Positions 48,753 to 57,537 of a DNA stretch of 64,000 nucleotides are shown here, in pieces. The DNA is from Adhaeribacter aerolatus (GTDB lineage Bacteria > Bacteroidota > Bacteroidia > Cytophagales > Hymenobacteraceae), in assembly GCF_007991635.1 (NCBI RefSeq), contig NZ_BJYS01000003.1, forward strand, positions 62,001 through 126,000. The letters are read 5' to 3'. Numbering within the stretch: the first letter of the stretch is position 1; every line of letters starts with the position of its first letter. The notes under the pieces were generated by a model. The model saw only the letters and a list, made by a program, of their open reading frames with translations. It did not search any database and was not told the origin of the DNA. The translations under genes were made by a program, and so were the position numbers.

Positions 48753-50360
48753 ATGATTAAGAACTGGAAATATGTCCTTGTGATTGGCGCCTCTTTCGTG
48801 GCTACGACTGCATTTTCGCAATCGGTGAAAGACGGGCAACGCGCAACTGATTTAGAGCGCTACAAAGAAGCGACAAGGACCCTGCAGACCTTAAGTAAAT
48901 CGAACAACGAAGAAGCAGCACTTTATTTGGCTGATGCTTACTTAAGAGCCGGCAAAGCAGATTCTGCCGCTATTTATTTAAACCAGGCCGCCGGCATGAA
49001 TGCAAAATCGGCTATAGGTATGGTTGCTGCCGGTAAAGCAGCTTTACTCAAAGGTAACGCAAGCGAAGCTGAAAGTAAATTTGAGGATGCGATTAAAGCT
49101 TCCAGGAAAAAAGACCCGCAAATTTACAAGCTGATTGGCCAGGCCTACGCCGATGCCAATGTGAAAGATGCTACCAAGGCGATTGAATATTTAAATCGAG
49201 CCAATGAGCTAGCCAAAAACAAAGATCCGGAAGTATTTATTATTATGGGTGATGTGCAGCAACTGCAGCCAAACGGCGGTGGCCCGGCTATGACAGCTTA
49301 CGACCGGGCTTTGCAAATCGATAGCAAAAATGCAAAAGCACATTTCAAGCGAGGTCAACTTTACGTACGTTCCCGTAACTTCAACGAAGCGCAAACGGCT
49401 TTGCAAGCAGCCATAGCGGCCGATGCCAATTATGCACCTGCTTATCGCGAATTAGCCGAAATGTATTATTTCGCCGGTAAATATGACCAGGCTTTGGAGA
49501 ATATGAAGAAATATATTTCCATGGCAGAGAATACGCCGGATACCCGCGCTAAATATGCTTCCTTCCTTTTCTTAACCAAAGACTATGCTGGTACCATTCG
49601 GGAAGCCCAGGAAGTGTTAAAGCGGGATCCGAAAAACGCAGTAATGAACCGGGTTATGGCTTACTCGCTGTACGAAACTGAAAAAAATGCGGAGGCTTTA
49701 ACTACCATGGAAAACTACTTTAAAGTAGCCGATCCAACCAAAGTGCTAGCCTCGGATTATGCCTACTACGGCCGGATGTTGGCAGAAGGGGGCAAAGCGG
49801 CTGAAGCCCAGACAAATTTCGACAAAGCTTTGGCCATGGATGCAACCAACATAGAGCTAATGGATGACATTGCTTCGTTCTACCTGAAACAAAAAGATTA
49901 TGCCAAAGCCATTGATTTGTACAGAAAGATTATTGCTTCGAATCCTAAAAACCTAAACGTTTATAACGTAAGGTTAGCTGATGCGCTCTTTGCCAATAAC
50001 AACCTGGACGAAGCCGACCAACTATACGGCGCTGTATTAAAGGCAAATCCTACTTATGCGCACGGTATTTTCAGAAGAGCTCAGATTGCCGATGAAAAAG
50101 ACACAGATAAATCCGGCGATGCAAAACCACTTTTTGAAGAGTTTATAAAAGTTGTGAACCAAGATCCGTCTAAAATTGAGTCTTATAAAGGTTATTTAAT
50201 TCCGGCCAATTATTTATTAGGCTTCTATGCTTATAAAGCAAAGGATTATCCTACTGCCCGTAAGTACTGGCAAGAAGTTAAAAAACTAGACCCAAGTAAT
50301 AAAGAGGCGACTACTGGTTTAGCTAACCTGGATGCTTTAAGTAAAGGCGCCAGAAGATAA
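48753..50360 (+). CDS. Exported TPR-repeat protein
   Basis: 535-aa protein with signal peptide MIKNWKYVLVIGASFVATTA ending FSQ. The rest is a long series of tetratricopeptide repeats (NNEEAALYLADAYLRAGKAD, NAKAHFKRGQLYVRSRNFNE, YAPAYRELAEMYYFAGKYDQ, NVYNVRLADALFANNNLDEA, YLLGFYAYKAKDYPTARKYW), a periplasmic protein-interaction superhelix. 43 bases after the PstS-like gene and probably cotranscribed. The conserved link to exbB/exbD/tonB in Bacteroidota suggests a role in the same envelope machinery; partner unknown. Confidence 0.88.
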   Translation: MIKNWKYVLVIGASFVATTAFSQSVKDGQRATDLERYKEATRTLQTLSKSNNEEAALYLADAYLRAGKADSAAIYLNQAAGMNAKSAIGMVAAGKAALLKGNASEAESKFEDAIKASRKKDPQIYKLIGQAYADANVKDATKAIEYLNRANELAKNKDPEVFIIMGDVQQLQPNGGGPAMTAYDRALQIDSKNAKAHFKRGQLYVRSRNFNEAQTALQAAIAADANYAPAYRELAEMYYFAGKYDQALENMKKYISMAENTPDTRAKYASFLFLTKDYAGTIREAQEVLKRDPKNAVMNRVMAYSLYETEKNAEALTTMENYFKVADPTKVLASDYAYYGRMLAEGGKAAEAQTNFDKALAMDATNIELMDDIASFYLKQKDYAKAIDLYRKIIASNPKNLNVYNVRLADALFANNNLDEADQLYGAVLKANPTYAHGIFRRAQIADEKDTDKSGDAKPLFEEFIKVVNQDPSKIESYKGYLIPANYLLGFYAYKAKDYPTARKYWQEVKKLDPSNKEATTGLANLDALSKGARR

Positions 50361-50383
50361 CCTGATTCGTATCTTAAAAATAG

Positions 50384-50411
50384 AAGGGCTGCTTTTTTGA
50401 AAGCAGCCCTT
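50384..50411 (+). terminator. Terminator after TPR gene
   Basis: Stem AAGGGCTGCTTT / AAAGCAGCCCTT followed by TTTTTATTCTT, 23 bases after the stop. Downstream up to 50604 nothing else is recognisable. Confidence 0.88.
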
Positions 50412-50604
50412 TTTTATTCTTCTTATCTCCTGCACATAGCCATCCATTAGGAATATAGCTTTTTAAAAGATGATTATTTAGAATAGACCTGGCTACTATC
50501 TAATTAAATACAAGAAGCGGGGGGCAATAAATTTCTAAGCCAGCGCTATGCAAAGCCCAACGGGTTTACCTAATCTGGCACATGATACACCAAGCAAGGG
50601 GATA

Positions 50605-51633
50605 TTACTCGGCATAAACCTCCCATTTTTGCAGCACTTGTACAAAGTCTTCGGGCAGTTCCGAATCGAACTGCATAAACTGGTGGGTAACCGGATGCCG
50701 GAAACCTAATGATTTGGCATGAAGCGCCTGCCGGGGCATTATCTTTAAAGCATTTTGTACAAAGGCTTTAAAGGAGGCGGTGTGTTTACCGTAACTGCTT
50801 TGGTTAAGACCGTAAGTAGCATCGCCGAATAACGGATGGCCGATAAACTTCATGTGGGCTCTAATCTGGTGTGTACGGCCAGTTTCGAGGTTACATTGGA
50901 TAAGCGACACATATCCGAAAGATTTTAAAACTTTGTAATGCGTAACCGCGTGTTTACCCTGTTCGCCGTTCGGATAAACAGCCATTACTTTCCGGTCTTT
51001 AATACTCCGGCCAATGTGCCCGGTTATGGTACCCTGCGCTTCTTTCGGTACCCCCCAGACCAACGCATAATAGGTACGCTCTATACTGTGGTCGAAAAAC
51101 TGCCGTGCCAGGTAAGCCATTGCTAAATCGGTTTTGGCTATTACCAATAAACCCGAGGTATCTTTATCGATGCGGTGAACCAAGCCAGGCCGACCTTCGC
51201 CGTTACGGGACGTAGGTAAATTCTGTAAATAATAAGTTAGCGCATTTACCAAAGTACCGGTCCAGTTGCTATAAGCCGGGTGCACCACCATGTTAGCGGG
51301 TTTATTTACCAGCAGCAACTCATCGTCTTCGTAAATAATATTTAAAGGAATATTTTCGGGTACAATATCCGTGTCGCGGGGCGGGTCTGGGAGCGTTATG
51401 GTAATTATGTCCTGCGGCTTTACCTTATAGCTGACCTTAACCGGGGCATTATTTACCTGCACCGACTCGGCTTTGATAGCACTCTGGAGTTTGTTACGGG
51501 TAACATTAGGCAACCGATCCATCAGGAATTTATCAATTCGCAATAAGGCCTGGCCTTTATCTACCACAATCCGGTGGTGCTCGTAAAGCTCATCCGAATC
51601 AGCCGTAGTAATATCAATATTTTCTGTATCCAT
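50605..51633 (-). CDS. rluD: RluD-type 23S rRNA pseudouridine synthase
   Basis: RluA-family pseudouridine synthase (342 aa). N-terminal S4 RNA-binding domain at about 28-95 (LRIDKFLMDRLPNVTRNKLQ). Catalytic domain with GLVHRIDKDTSGLLVIAKT near 160, which holds the catalytic Asp, and the conserved GRTHQIRAHMKFIGHPLFGD near 250. S4 plus this length fits RluD, which modifies helix 69; specificity is inferred. Confidence 0.92.
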   Translation of the reverse strand: MDTENIDITTADSDELYEHHRIVVDKGQALLRIDKFLMDRLPNVTRNKLQSAIKAESVQVNNAPVKVSYKVKPQDIITITLPDPPRDTDIVPENIPLNIIYEDDELLLVNKPANMVVHPAYSNWTGTLVNALTYYLQNLPTSRNGEGRPGLVHRIDKDTSGLLVIAKTDLAMAYLARQFFDHSIERTYYALVWGVPKEAQGTITGHIGRSIKDRKVMAVYPNGEQGKHAVTHYKVLKSFGYVSLIQCNLETGRTHQIRAHMKFIGHPLFGDATYGLNQSSYGKHTASFKAFVQNALKIMPRQALHAKSLGFRHPVTHQFMQFDSELPEDFVQVLQKWEVYAE

Positions 51634-51700
51634 AGAAAGCAGCCTGTATTATCAGCGGTTAATTACCCTAATGGGTAAAACCCGAAATAAAAAAGAAACA

Positions 51701-51708
51701 CAAAACTA
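51701..51708 (-). promoter_or_regulatory. Promoter -7 box (TAGTTTTG) for rluD
   Basis: Minus-strand TAGTTTTG matches TAnnTTTG 68 bases upstream of the rluD ATG, just past the terminator of the ompH genes. Confidence 0.45.
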
Positions 51709-51720
51709 CGTAAAAAACAA

Positions 51721-51747
51721 AAGCCGATGTGGTTCACACATCGGCTT
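51721..51747 (-). terminator. Terminator of bamA-ompH run
   Basis: Perfect 11-base stem AAGCCGATGTG / CACATCGGCTT with a 5-base loop; on the minus strand it is followed by TTGTTTTTTACG. It closes the long envelope gene run. Confidence 0.88.
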
Positions 51748-51767
51748 CTGGTTAAACTAAAAACTTA

Positions 51768-52427
51768 TTATTTTTTCTTTTTAGTGTTGGTAGCTGGTTT
51801 GGTAGCAGCCGGCGTAGTAGTAGCCTTTGGCGTAGTGTTGTTAGCGGCCGGAGAGGTGGTAGTATTACCAGCAGTACCTTTTGCCGGCGGCGTTACGCCC
51901 ATTTTCTTTAACACCAGGTCAGAGATATTACCATCTTCCGGCGCGTGTAATAAAATAGCGTTGGTTCCGTAACCAGCATCGGAGTTAAACACATAGGTAT
52001 AACCATTTTCTTTTGCTACTTCGTCGATAGCTGACTGCATTTTTTTGTAAGCCGGCTCCAGCAAAGACTGTTGCTTTTTCTGTAAAGAAACTTCGGCATT
52101 CTTCTGAAACTCCTCAATAGAGGTTCTCAAACCCATTAATTCTTTTTCTTTATCGGCCCGCACAACTTCCGTCATGGTAGAGGCGCCTTTTTGGTAAGCT
52201 TCGCCTTTGGTTTCAAATTCTTTATACTTAGCCTGTAGCTGAGACTCTAATTGGGTGCTATATGCTTTCAGATCTGATTCTATCCGTTTGGCTTCCGGCA
52301 TTAAGGCCAGGATATACTCTACGTTCGTATATCCGATTTTGAGAGAGGCAGGGGCTTGTGCGCGCGAGGAAAAAACACCCACAGTCATTAAAAATGCTAC
52401 TGCCACTAAAACTTTAAATTTGTTCAT
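51768..52427 (-). CDS. ompH: OmpH/Skp family periplasmic chaperone, copy 2
   Basis: Skp-like chaperone (219 aa) that holds unfolded outer-membrane proteins. Signal peptide about 1-24 (VAVAFLMTVGVFSSRAQA). The mature part opens with LKIGYTNVEYILALMPEAKR and continues as long charged coiled coil (about 50-140), then DEVAKENGYTYVFNSDAGYG. A low-complexity tail of Thr, Pro, Ala and Lys (NTTTSPAANNTTPKATTTPA) after about 180 is unusual and may be disordered. Follows another ompH by 22 bases. Confidence 0.92.
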   Translation of the reverse strand: MNKFKVLVAVAFLMTVGVFSSRAQAPASLKIGYTNVEYILALMPEAKRIESDLKAYSTQLESQLQAKYKEFETKGEAYQKGASTMTEVVRADKEKELMGLRTSIEEFQKNAEVSLQKKQQSLLEPAYKKMQSAIDEVAKENGYTYVFNSDAGYGTNAILLHAPEDGNISDLVLKKMGVTPPAKGTAGNTTTSPAANNTTPKATTTPAATKPATNTKKKK

Positions 52428-52449
52428 TGCTTAAATAATTACGTTTGTG

Positions 52450-53145
52450 TTACTTTTTTTTACTTTGGGTTTTATTAGGTTGTGCTTTATTTGTTGTTGG
52501 CTTCCGGTTAGTGCCAGTTCCGGCAGGTTGTGTCGCCTTTTCTTCTGTTATATCGTCCGGCTGCACGCCAGCCCCGGGCGTATCATTGGCGTTCACAGTT
52601 GGCCGGTTAGTACCCGGCGTATTTTTCTCCGGCGATGAGAGGCCTAATGCCTCTAAAACATATTCGGTGTAATCATGCACCGGGTTGGTATACAACATTA
52701 CCAAAGACCCCGATTTATCGAAAACAATTTGTAATTGCCGCTGCTTGGCAACTTTCTCGATGGCATCGTAAACCTCGTCCTGCACCGGTTTAATCAACTC
52801 CTGCCGCCGCCGGAACAACTGGCCTTCAAAACCAAATATTCTTTTTTGATACTCTTTTACTTCCTGTTCCTGCGACTCGATTTCGGCCTGACGTTTTTTC
52901 TTCATTTCTTCTGTCAGAAGTACTTCTTCGGCCTGGTAGCTTTTATGCAGTTTATCTATTTCTTTATACCGGTTTTCAATATCCCGCTGCCAGTTTTCAG
53001 CAATCTTGTCTATCTCTTTCTGTGCAGCTACATAAGCAGGCATCTTACTCAAAATAAATTCTGAGTCTACGTAGCCGAACTTTTGCCCGTAAGCCACTTG
53101 CCCCAGCGAAACCAAGCTCAAAACTAAAAATACTATCTTTTTCAT
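52450..53145 (-). CDS. ompH: OmpH/Skp family periplasmic chaperone, copy 1
   Basis: Skp-like chaperone of 231 aa. ATG at 53145 (MKKIVFLVLSLVSLGQVAYG) is preferred over TTG at 53154. Signal peptide about 1-20, then QKFGYVDSEFILSKMPAYVA, a long coiled coil (KEIDKIAENWQRDIENRYKE onward to about 140) and VAKQRQLQIVFDKSGSLVML. The C-terminal tail (about 175-231) is rich in Pro, Thr, Asn and Lys, like that of its neighbour though not the same sequence. Downstream of bamA, the partner machine. Confidence 0.92.
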   Translation of the reverse strand: MKKIVFLVLSLVSLGQVAYGQKFGYVDSEFILSKMPAYVAAQKEIDKIAENWQRDIENRYKEIDKLHKSYQAEEVLLTEEMKKKRQAEIESQEQEVKEYQKRIFGFEGQLFRRRQELIKPVQDEVYDAIEKVAKQRQLQIVFDKSGSLVMLYTNPVHDYTEYVLEALGLSSPEKNTPGTNRPTVNANDTPGAGVQPDDITEEKATQPAGTGTNRKPTTNKAQPNKTQSKKK

Positions 53146-53299
53146 TTTATTCAAAATGGCATCTGCTTTAAAGCAAGTTTTAAGCTAAATCAGTTCCTTT
53201 TTCACTTAGTAGTTTTAAATCTTGCAATAATTAATCCAGTTTTAAATTTGCCCGGTTTAATTAAATAACAAAAAAGAAAGAAAAACAATTTAGTTTCTA

Positions 53300-55816
53300 T
53301 TACCTGATTTGCTGGCCAATCATAAAGTGGAATTGTCCTTTCTTCTCACTACCTGGGTACTGATCAAAAGGTATACCATAATCAAAGCCCAGCAAACCAA
53401 AGGCCGACATAAATATCCGGGCTCCTACCCCAGCCGACCGGTATAATTTAAAAGGATTATAATTGCGGTAAGAGGCAAAGTTATTACCAGCTTCGGCAAA
53501 GCCCAGCACAAATACCGTAGCGGCCGGGTTAGGCGATACCAGGAAGCGCGCTTCGGCCACGTACTTGGTAAAAGCAATACCGCCATTATTCTGCCCGGTC
53601 TTCGGATCAACCGGCGATACCGACTGGTCTTCGTAACCACGCAAACCCACAAACTCGGTACCCACAATAAAATTACCTACCCCCATACCAGAGCCACCTA
53701 ACTTAAAGCGCTCAAAAGGCCCAACATCGCGTTTGTCGCTAAAGGTATTCAGGAAGCCAAAGTGCGCACGGGTATTCAGTACAAACTTACCACCGGCCGT
53801 TAATGGCGTAAACCAGGAGGCATCAAACATCCATTTATGGAACTCAATCCATTTGTTTTTATCGAAATTATCGGATAAGCGCGAGTAAGGAGGCGTTACG
53901 TTCAGGCTTAAGCTAATAGAAGAACCGCGCCGCGGGAAAGTTAACTGGTCTAAGCTGCTGCGCGATAAAGTATTAATAAAGGAAATACTGTTGGCCGATG
54001 CTTGGGTAGCATTCGGGTCAGAATTACCAAAATTATAATAGTTAATAAAATCGCCGCTGGTAATGTATTGGTTATAACTAAGCGAGTGCGATAAAGAGAA
54101 ATTTTGATCGGGTTTGCGCAAACGACGACCCAAACTAATATTAGCTCCGTTAATAATAATTGCTCCTTGTTCGCGGTTATCGCCGGTAATGCTTCTGGAG
54201 ATGGTTTTATTAATACCTACGCTAAAAGAGTTACGGCGACGTCCGCCCAACCAAGGCTCGGTAAAGGACAAAGAGTAAGACTGGTAACGCAAACCGTTGG
54301 CCTGAATGTTAAGCGCCAGCCGCTGGCCATCGCCACTCGGAATAGGCCGCCAGTTCCTGAAATCGGTAGCTTTACGGGCCGAGAAATTATTCAGCACCAA
54401 ACCTACCGTACCAACCAGGCCATAAGGGCCACCCCAGCCACCCGATAGCGTAATTTGGTCGTTAGGTTTTTCTACTACGGTATATTTAATATCAACGGTA
54501 CCTTCGGCTTCGTTCGGAATAGGGTTCATGCCAATTTGTTCCGGGTCGAAATAACCCAAACCGGCAATTTCCCGCTGGGAGTTAATCAGGTTAGTCCGGC
54601 TAAATTTTTGTCCGGGCACCGTATAAAGTTCGCGCAATACCACGTGGTCGCTGGTTTTGGAATTACCCGCAATGGTTACGTCCTTAATTCTGGCTTGTGC
54701 ACCTTCGTAAATACGCATTTCAATATCAATAGAGTCGCCTTCTACGGCCACTTCTACCGGGTTAACCTGAAAAAACAGGTAACCATCGTCCATGTATAAC
54801 GATGAAACATCCATGCCGCCGGCCGGATCGTATTGCAGACGTTTTTCTAAGCGCTCTTTGCTGTACGCATCGCCACGCTCTATGCCCAACACGCTGGACA
54901 ACTGCTTATCGTCGTACACATAATTCCCCCGCCAGGTAATATTCCGGAAATAATATTTCTGACCTTCGTTAATGCGCAAGGCAATGCCTAAGCGGTCTTC
55001 CGAAATATTATACACCGAATCCGAAATAATTTCGGCATCGCGGTACCCTTGCGAGTTATAATAATCTATAATAGCTTTTTTATCTTCTTCGAACTTAGCA
55101 GGCTGAAACTTAGAAGCGGTGAGTACTTTGTAGAACTTCTTTTCTTTGGTGTTCTTCATTTTGCTCCGCAGCTTTTTATCCGGAATAGCATCGTTGCCGA
55201 TAAAGGTGATATCTTCTATCTTAACTTTATCGCCCCGGTCTACATTTATGTTTAACACCACACTGTTCGCCAGCACCGAATCGGGCCGGGGTACAATATT
55301 TACCTTTACATTCCGGAAACCTTTTTCGAGGTAATATTTCTGTACGGCATTTTTGGTCGTGTTCATTAAGGCATCGGTAACTACCCGGCCCCGGATTAAG
55401 CTTATTTTCTTAGTTAGTTCGTCTTCCTGGCCTTTCTTTATGCCATTAAAAACAAACCGCGACAATCGTGGCCTCTCAGTCAGGAAAAAATCGAGGTATA
55501 TTTTGTCGCCCTCTATTTTGGTAACAAAAACCTCCACATCGCCAATAATGCCCTGATCCCATAGCTTATTAAGGGCTTTACCCAGGTCTTCGCCGGGCAC
55601 CGTAACCGGATCGCCAACTTTAAGGCCCGTAATGGAAATAAGCGTATTCGGATCGAGAAATTTAGCCCCGCTCACCGTAATACCCCCAATCTGGTACCGT
55701 TTAGGATTGGCGTAATCCAACGGAGTAGCATTGCCGGAAGGATTTAAATTTACTTGTGCTCCTGCTGTAAGCACCGTTGCCGTTAAAAATAACAGCAACA
55801 TAACCTTTTTAATCAT
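53300..55816 (-). CDS. bamA: Outer membrane protein assembly factor BamA
   Basis: Core of the machine that folds outer-membrane proteins (838 aa). Signal peptide about 1-20 (VMLLLFLTATVLTAGAQ). POTRA domains cover about 40-410 (for example QIGGITVSGAKFLDPNTLIS at the first, RIKDVTIAGNSKTSDHVVLR at the last). The 16-stranded barrel begins near QITLSGGWGGPYGLVGTVGL and contains VGRGF/VRGF-type element as FVGLRGYEDQ near 725. The last residues, FHFMIGQQIR, do not end in Phe, a common deviation in Bacteroidota. Between uppS and two ompH genes. Confidence 0.95.
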   Translation of the reverse strand: MIKKVMLLLFLTATVLTAGAQVNLNPSGNATPLDYANPKRYQIGGITVSGAKFLDPNTLISITGLKVGDPVTVPGEDLGKALNKLWDQGIIGDVEVFVTKIEGDKIYLDFFLTERPRLSRFVFNGIKKGQEDELTKKISLIRGRVVTDALMNTTKNAVQKYYLEKGFRNVKVNIVPRPDSVLANSVVLNINVDRGDKVKIEDITFIGNDAIPDKKLRSKMKNTKEKKFYKVLTASKFQPAKFEEDKKAIIDYYNSQGYRDAEIISDSVYNISEDRLGIALRINEGQKYYFRNITWRGNYVYDDKQLSSVLGIERGDAYSKERLEKRLQYDPAGGMDVSSLYMDDGYLFFQVNPVEVAVEGDSIDIEMRIYEGAQARIKDVTIAGNSKTSDHVVLRELYTVPGQKFSRTNLINSQREIAGLGYFDPEQIGMNPIPNEAEGTVDIKYTVVEKPNDQITLSGGWGGPYGLVGTVGLVLNNFSARKATDFRNWRPIPSGDGQRLALNIQANGLRYQSYSLSFTEPWLGGRRRNSFSVGINKTISRSITGDNREQGAIIINGANISLGRRLRKPDQNFSLSHSLSYNQYITSGDFINYYNFGNSDPNATQASANSISFINTLSRSSLDQLTFPRRGSSISLSLNVTPPYSRLSDNFDKNKWIEFHKWMFDASWFTPLTAGGKFVLNTRAHFGFLNTFSDKRDVGPFERFKLGGSGMGVGNFIVGTEFVGLRGYEDQSVSPVDPKTGQNNGGIAFTKYVAEARFLVSPNPAATVFVLGFAEAGNNFASYRNYNPFKLYRSAGVGARIFMSAFGLLGFDYGIPFDQYPGSEKKGQFHFMIGQQIR

Positions 55817-55822
55817 TTAACG

Positions 55823-56566
55823 TTATTTCGTAAGTTGTTCGCTTATTTTACCAAATCTTCTTTCCCTTCGCTGGAACGAGAGCAATGCCTCATATAAATG
55901 CTGCTTCCGAAAATCAGGCCATAATAAGTCTGTAATGTATAATTCTGAATAAGCCAGTTGCCACAACAAAAAGTTGCTAATTCGCTGCTCACCACTCGTG
56001 CGGATTAATAATTCCGGATCGGGCATGTTACGCGTAGATAAATAATTGCTTACTGTTTCTTCCCGAATATCGGTTACCGTTAATTTACCAGCTTCCAAAT
56101 CCTGGCCGATGGCTTTTATGGCTTGGGTAATATCCCAGCGGCCACTGTAACTAAGCGCCAGCACCAAGGTCATGCGGGTATTTGATTCGGTCAGGGTTAT
56201 GGCTTCCATTAATTCTTTCCGGCAGGCATCCGGTAAAGAATCCATGTCGCCAATTGCTTTTAATCTGATATTATTTTTAGTTAAAGTAGCAGTTTCTTTC
56301 CGGATAGTTGTTACCAACAACTGCATGAGGGCATTTACCTCCAGCTTCGGCCGCGACCAGTTTTCCGTCGAAAAAGCATATAAAGTTAAATAACCAATGC
56401 CCAGTTCCGCTGCTGCCTCTACCGTTTCGCGTACGGCTGTTATTGCATTCTGATGACCAAAAATCCGAAGCCCACCTTTTTTCTTTGCCCACCTACCGTT
56501 ACCGTCCATAATAACGGCAACATGCTTCGGCAAATTGTTTAAATCAATTTTTTCCTGAAGGTTCAT
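55823..56566 (-). CDS. uppS: Isoprenyl transferase (undecaprenyl diphosphate synthase)
   Basis: cis-Prenyltransferase making the C55 lipid carrier for peptidoglycan and glycans (about 247 aa from ATG 56566; the longer frame from TTG 56587 adds seven residues and is less likely). LPKHVAVIMDGNGRWAKKKG holds the catalytic Asp and substrate loop; LYAFSTENWSRP near 75 and RTSGEQRISNFLLWQLAYSE near 195 are family signatures. Its stop lies six bases before the bamA start. Confidence 0.95.
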   Translation of the reverse strand: MNLQEKIDLNNLPKHVAVIMDGNGRWAKKKGGLRIFGHQNAITAVRETVEAAAELGIGYLTLYAFSTENWSRPKLEVNALMQLLVTTIRKETATLTKNNIRLKAIGDMDSLPDACRKELMEAITLTESNTRMTLVLALSYSGRWDITQAIKAIGQDLEAGKLTVTDIREETVSNYLSTRNMPDPELLIRTSGEQRISNFLLWQLAYSELYITDLLWPDFRKQHLYEALLSFQRRERRFGKISEQLTK

Positions 56567-56723
56567 CCAAACAAAATTTCGTTGCAAGTTATAAAAACCT
56601 GCCCAATTTTCAGAACACCCAAAGTCTTTTGTTAGTTTTAATAAGCGGATTTATAATTAATTAGCCTTAAAGAAGCTATGCAAGGCGCGCTAAAAAGCCC
56701 TGCGTAAGGATTAAAACAGGTGT

Positions 56724-57494
56724 TTACTGCAGTAATCTTTTGTTACCCTTGTAAGGCTCAGGGCAAATAAGTTTATAAAATGTATAAGAAATGCTTACCC
56801 CGCTGTAGTAGTACCAGTCTTTATCATAAGGATTGGTAAAAGGCAGTTCCTCGGGCGGATTCGATTCATGATCTTTCTTTTTCAGGTAATCTACCTTATC
56901 ACCGCCTTTCAGCAGGGTTTTCCTGGCCCCCACTTCCAACCCCAGATTCCAATGCCGCGATAAGGCATATTTAAAACCTACCCCCAACGGAATAGCTAGT
57001 ACAAAACCGTTTTCGAAAGGTTTAATGGTGTTATTATGCAAAACTACTTTGTTGTTATAATTGGTAACCGCCGCGTTCAGGAAAAAATAAGGGGTCCAGC
57101 GGATGCGCCGTTTCTGATCATAATAATTTAAAAAATTATAATCTATTCCGGCCGATAATTCAATCAGGTTGGTTCGCATGTCGGCCAAGCGGTATTGGTT
57201 AAGAGGCCTATCTACGTTTTCGTCCTTGGCGCGCATCAGGCCCAGCAGCAATCCGCCCCGCAGCACCAATGCCTGCGATACATCTCTTTTATAAAAAATA
57301 TTAAAAGCCGGCCGGTTGTTCGCAAAACGGTAGTTGGGCGATACCTCACCTTTGTAAGTGGTTGCACCTACCCCTATCCCTAATTCACTGGTCCGGTAAG
57401 ATTGTGACTGCGCCTTGGCACTTGGAGCAAAAAAAACACTCCCTACTTGAATGCTACAAATAAGGAGTGTAAATAAGAAACGAGTTTGAATCAT
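56724..57494 (-). CDS. PorG-like outer-membrane protein (DUF6089), copy 2
   Basis: 256-aa exported barrel. Signal peptide ends SAKAQ near residue 29, then SQSYRTSELGIGVGATTYKG, the usual start of DUF6089/PorG proteins, and strands such as NLIELSAGIDYNFLNYYD and VSISYTFYKLICP. PorG is an outer-membrane component of the type IX secretion system in Porphyromonas gingivalis, and homologues sit between nadK and uppS in many Bacteroidota, as here. A second, longer relative precedes it. Which copy is the functional PorG is unknown. Confidence 0.78.
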   Translation of the reverse strand: MIQTRFLFTLLICSIQVGSVFFAPSAKAQSQSYRTSELGIGVGATTYKGEVSPNYRFANNRPAFNIFYKRDVSQALVLRGGLLLGLMRAKDENVDRPLNQYRLADMRTNLIELSAGIDYNFLNYYDQKRRIRWTPYFFLNAAVTNYNNKVVLHNNTIKPFENGFVLAIPLGVGFKYALSRHWNLGLEVGARKTLLKGGDKVDYLKKKDHESNPPEELPFTNPYDKDWYYYSGVSISYTFYKLICPEPYKGNKRLLQ

Positions 57495-57537
57495 GCTTTA
57501 ATTTAAATATACCATAAGCTAGCCTAAGCTAAACTTA

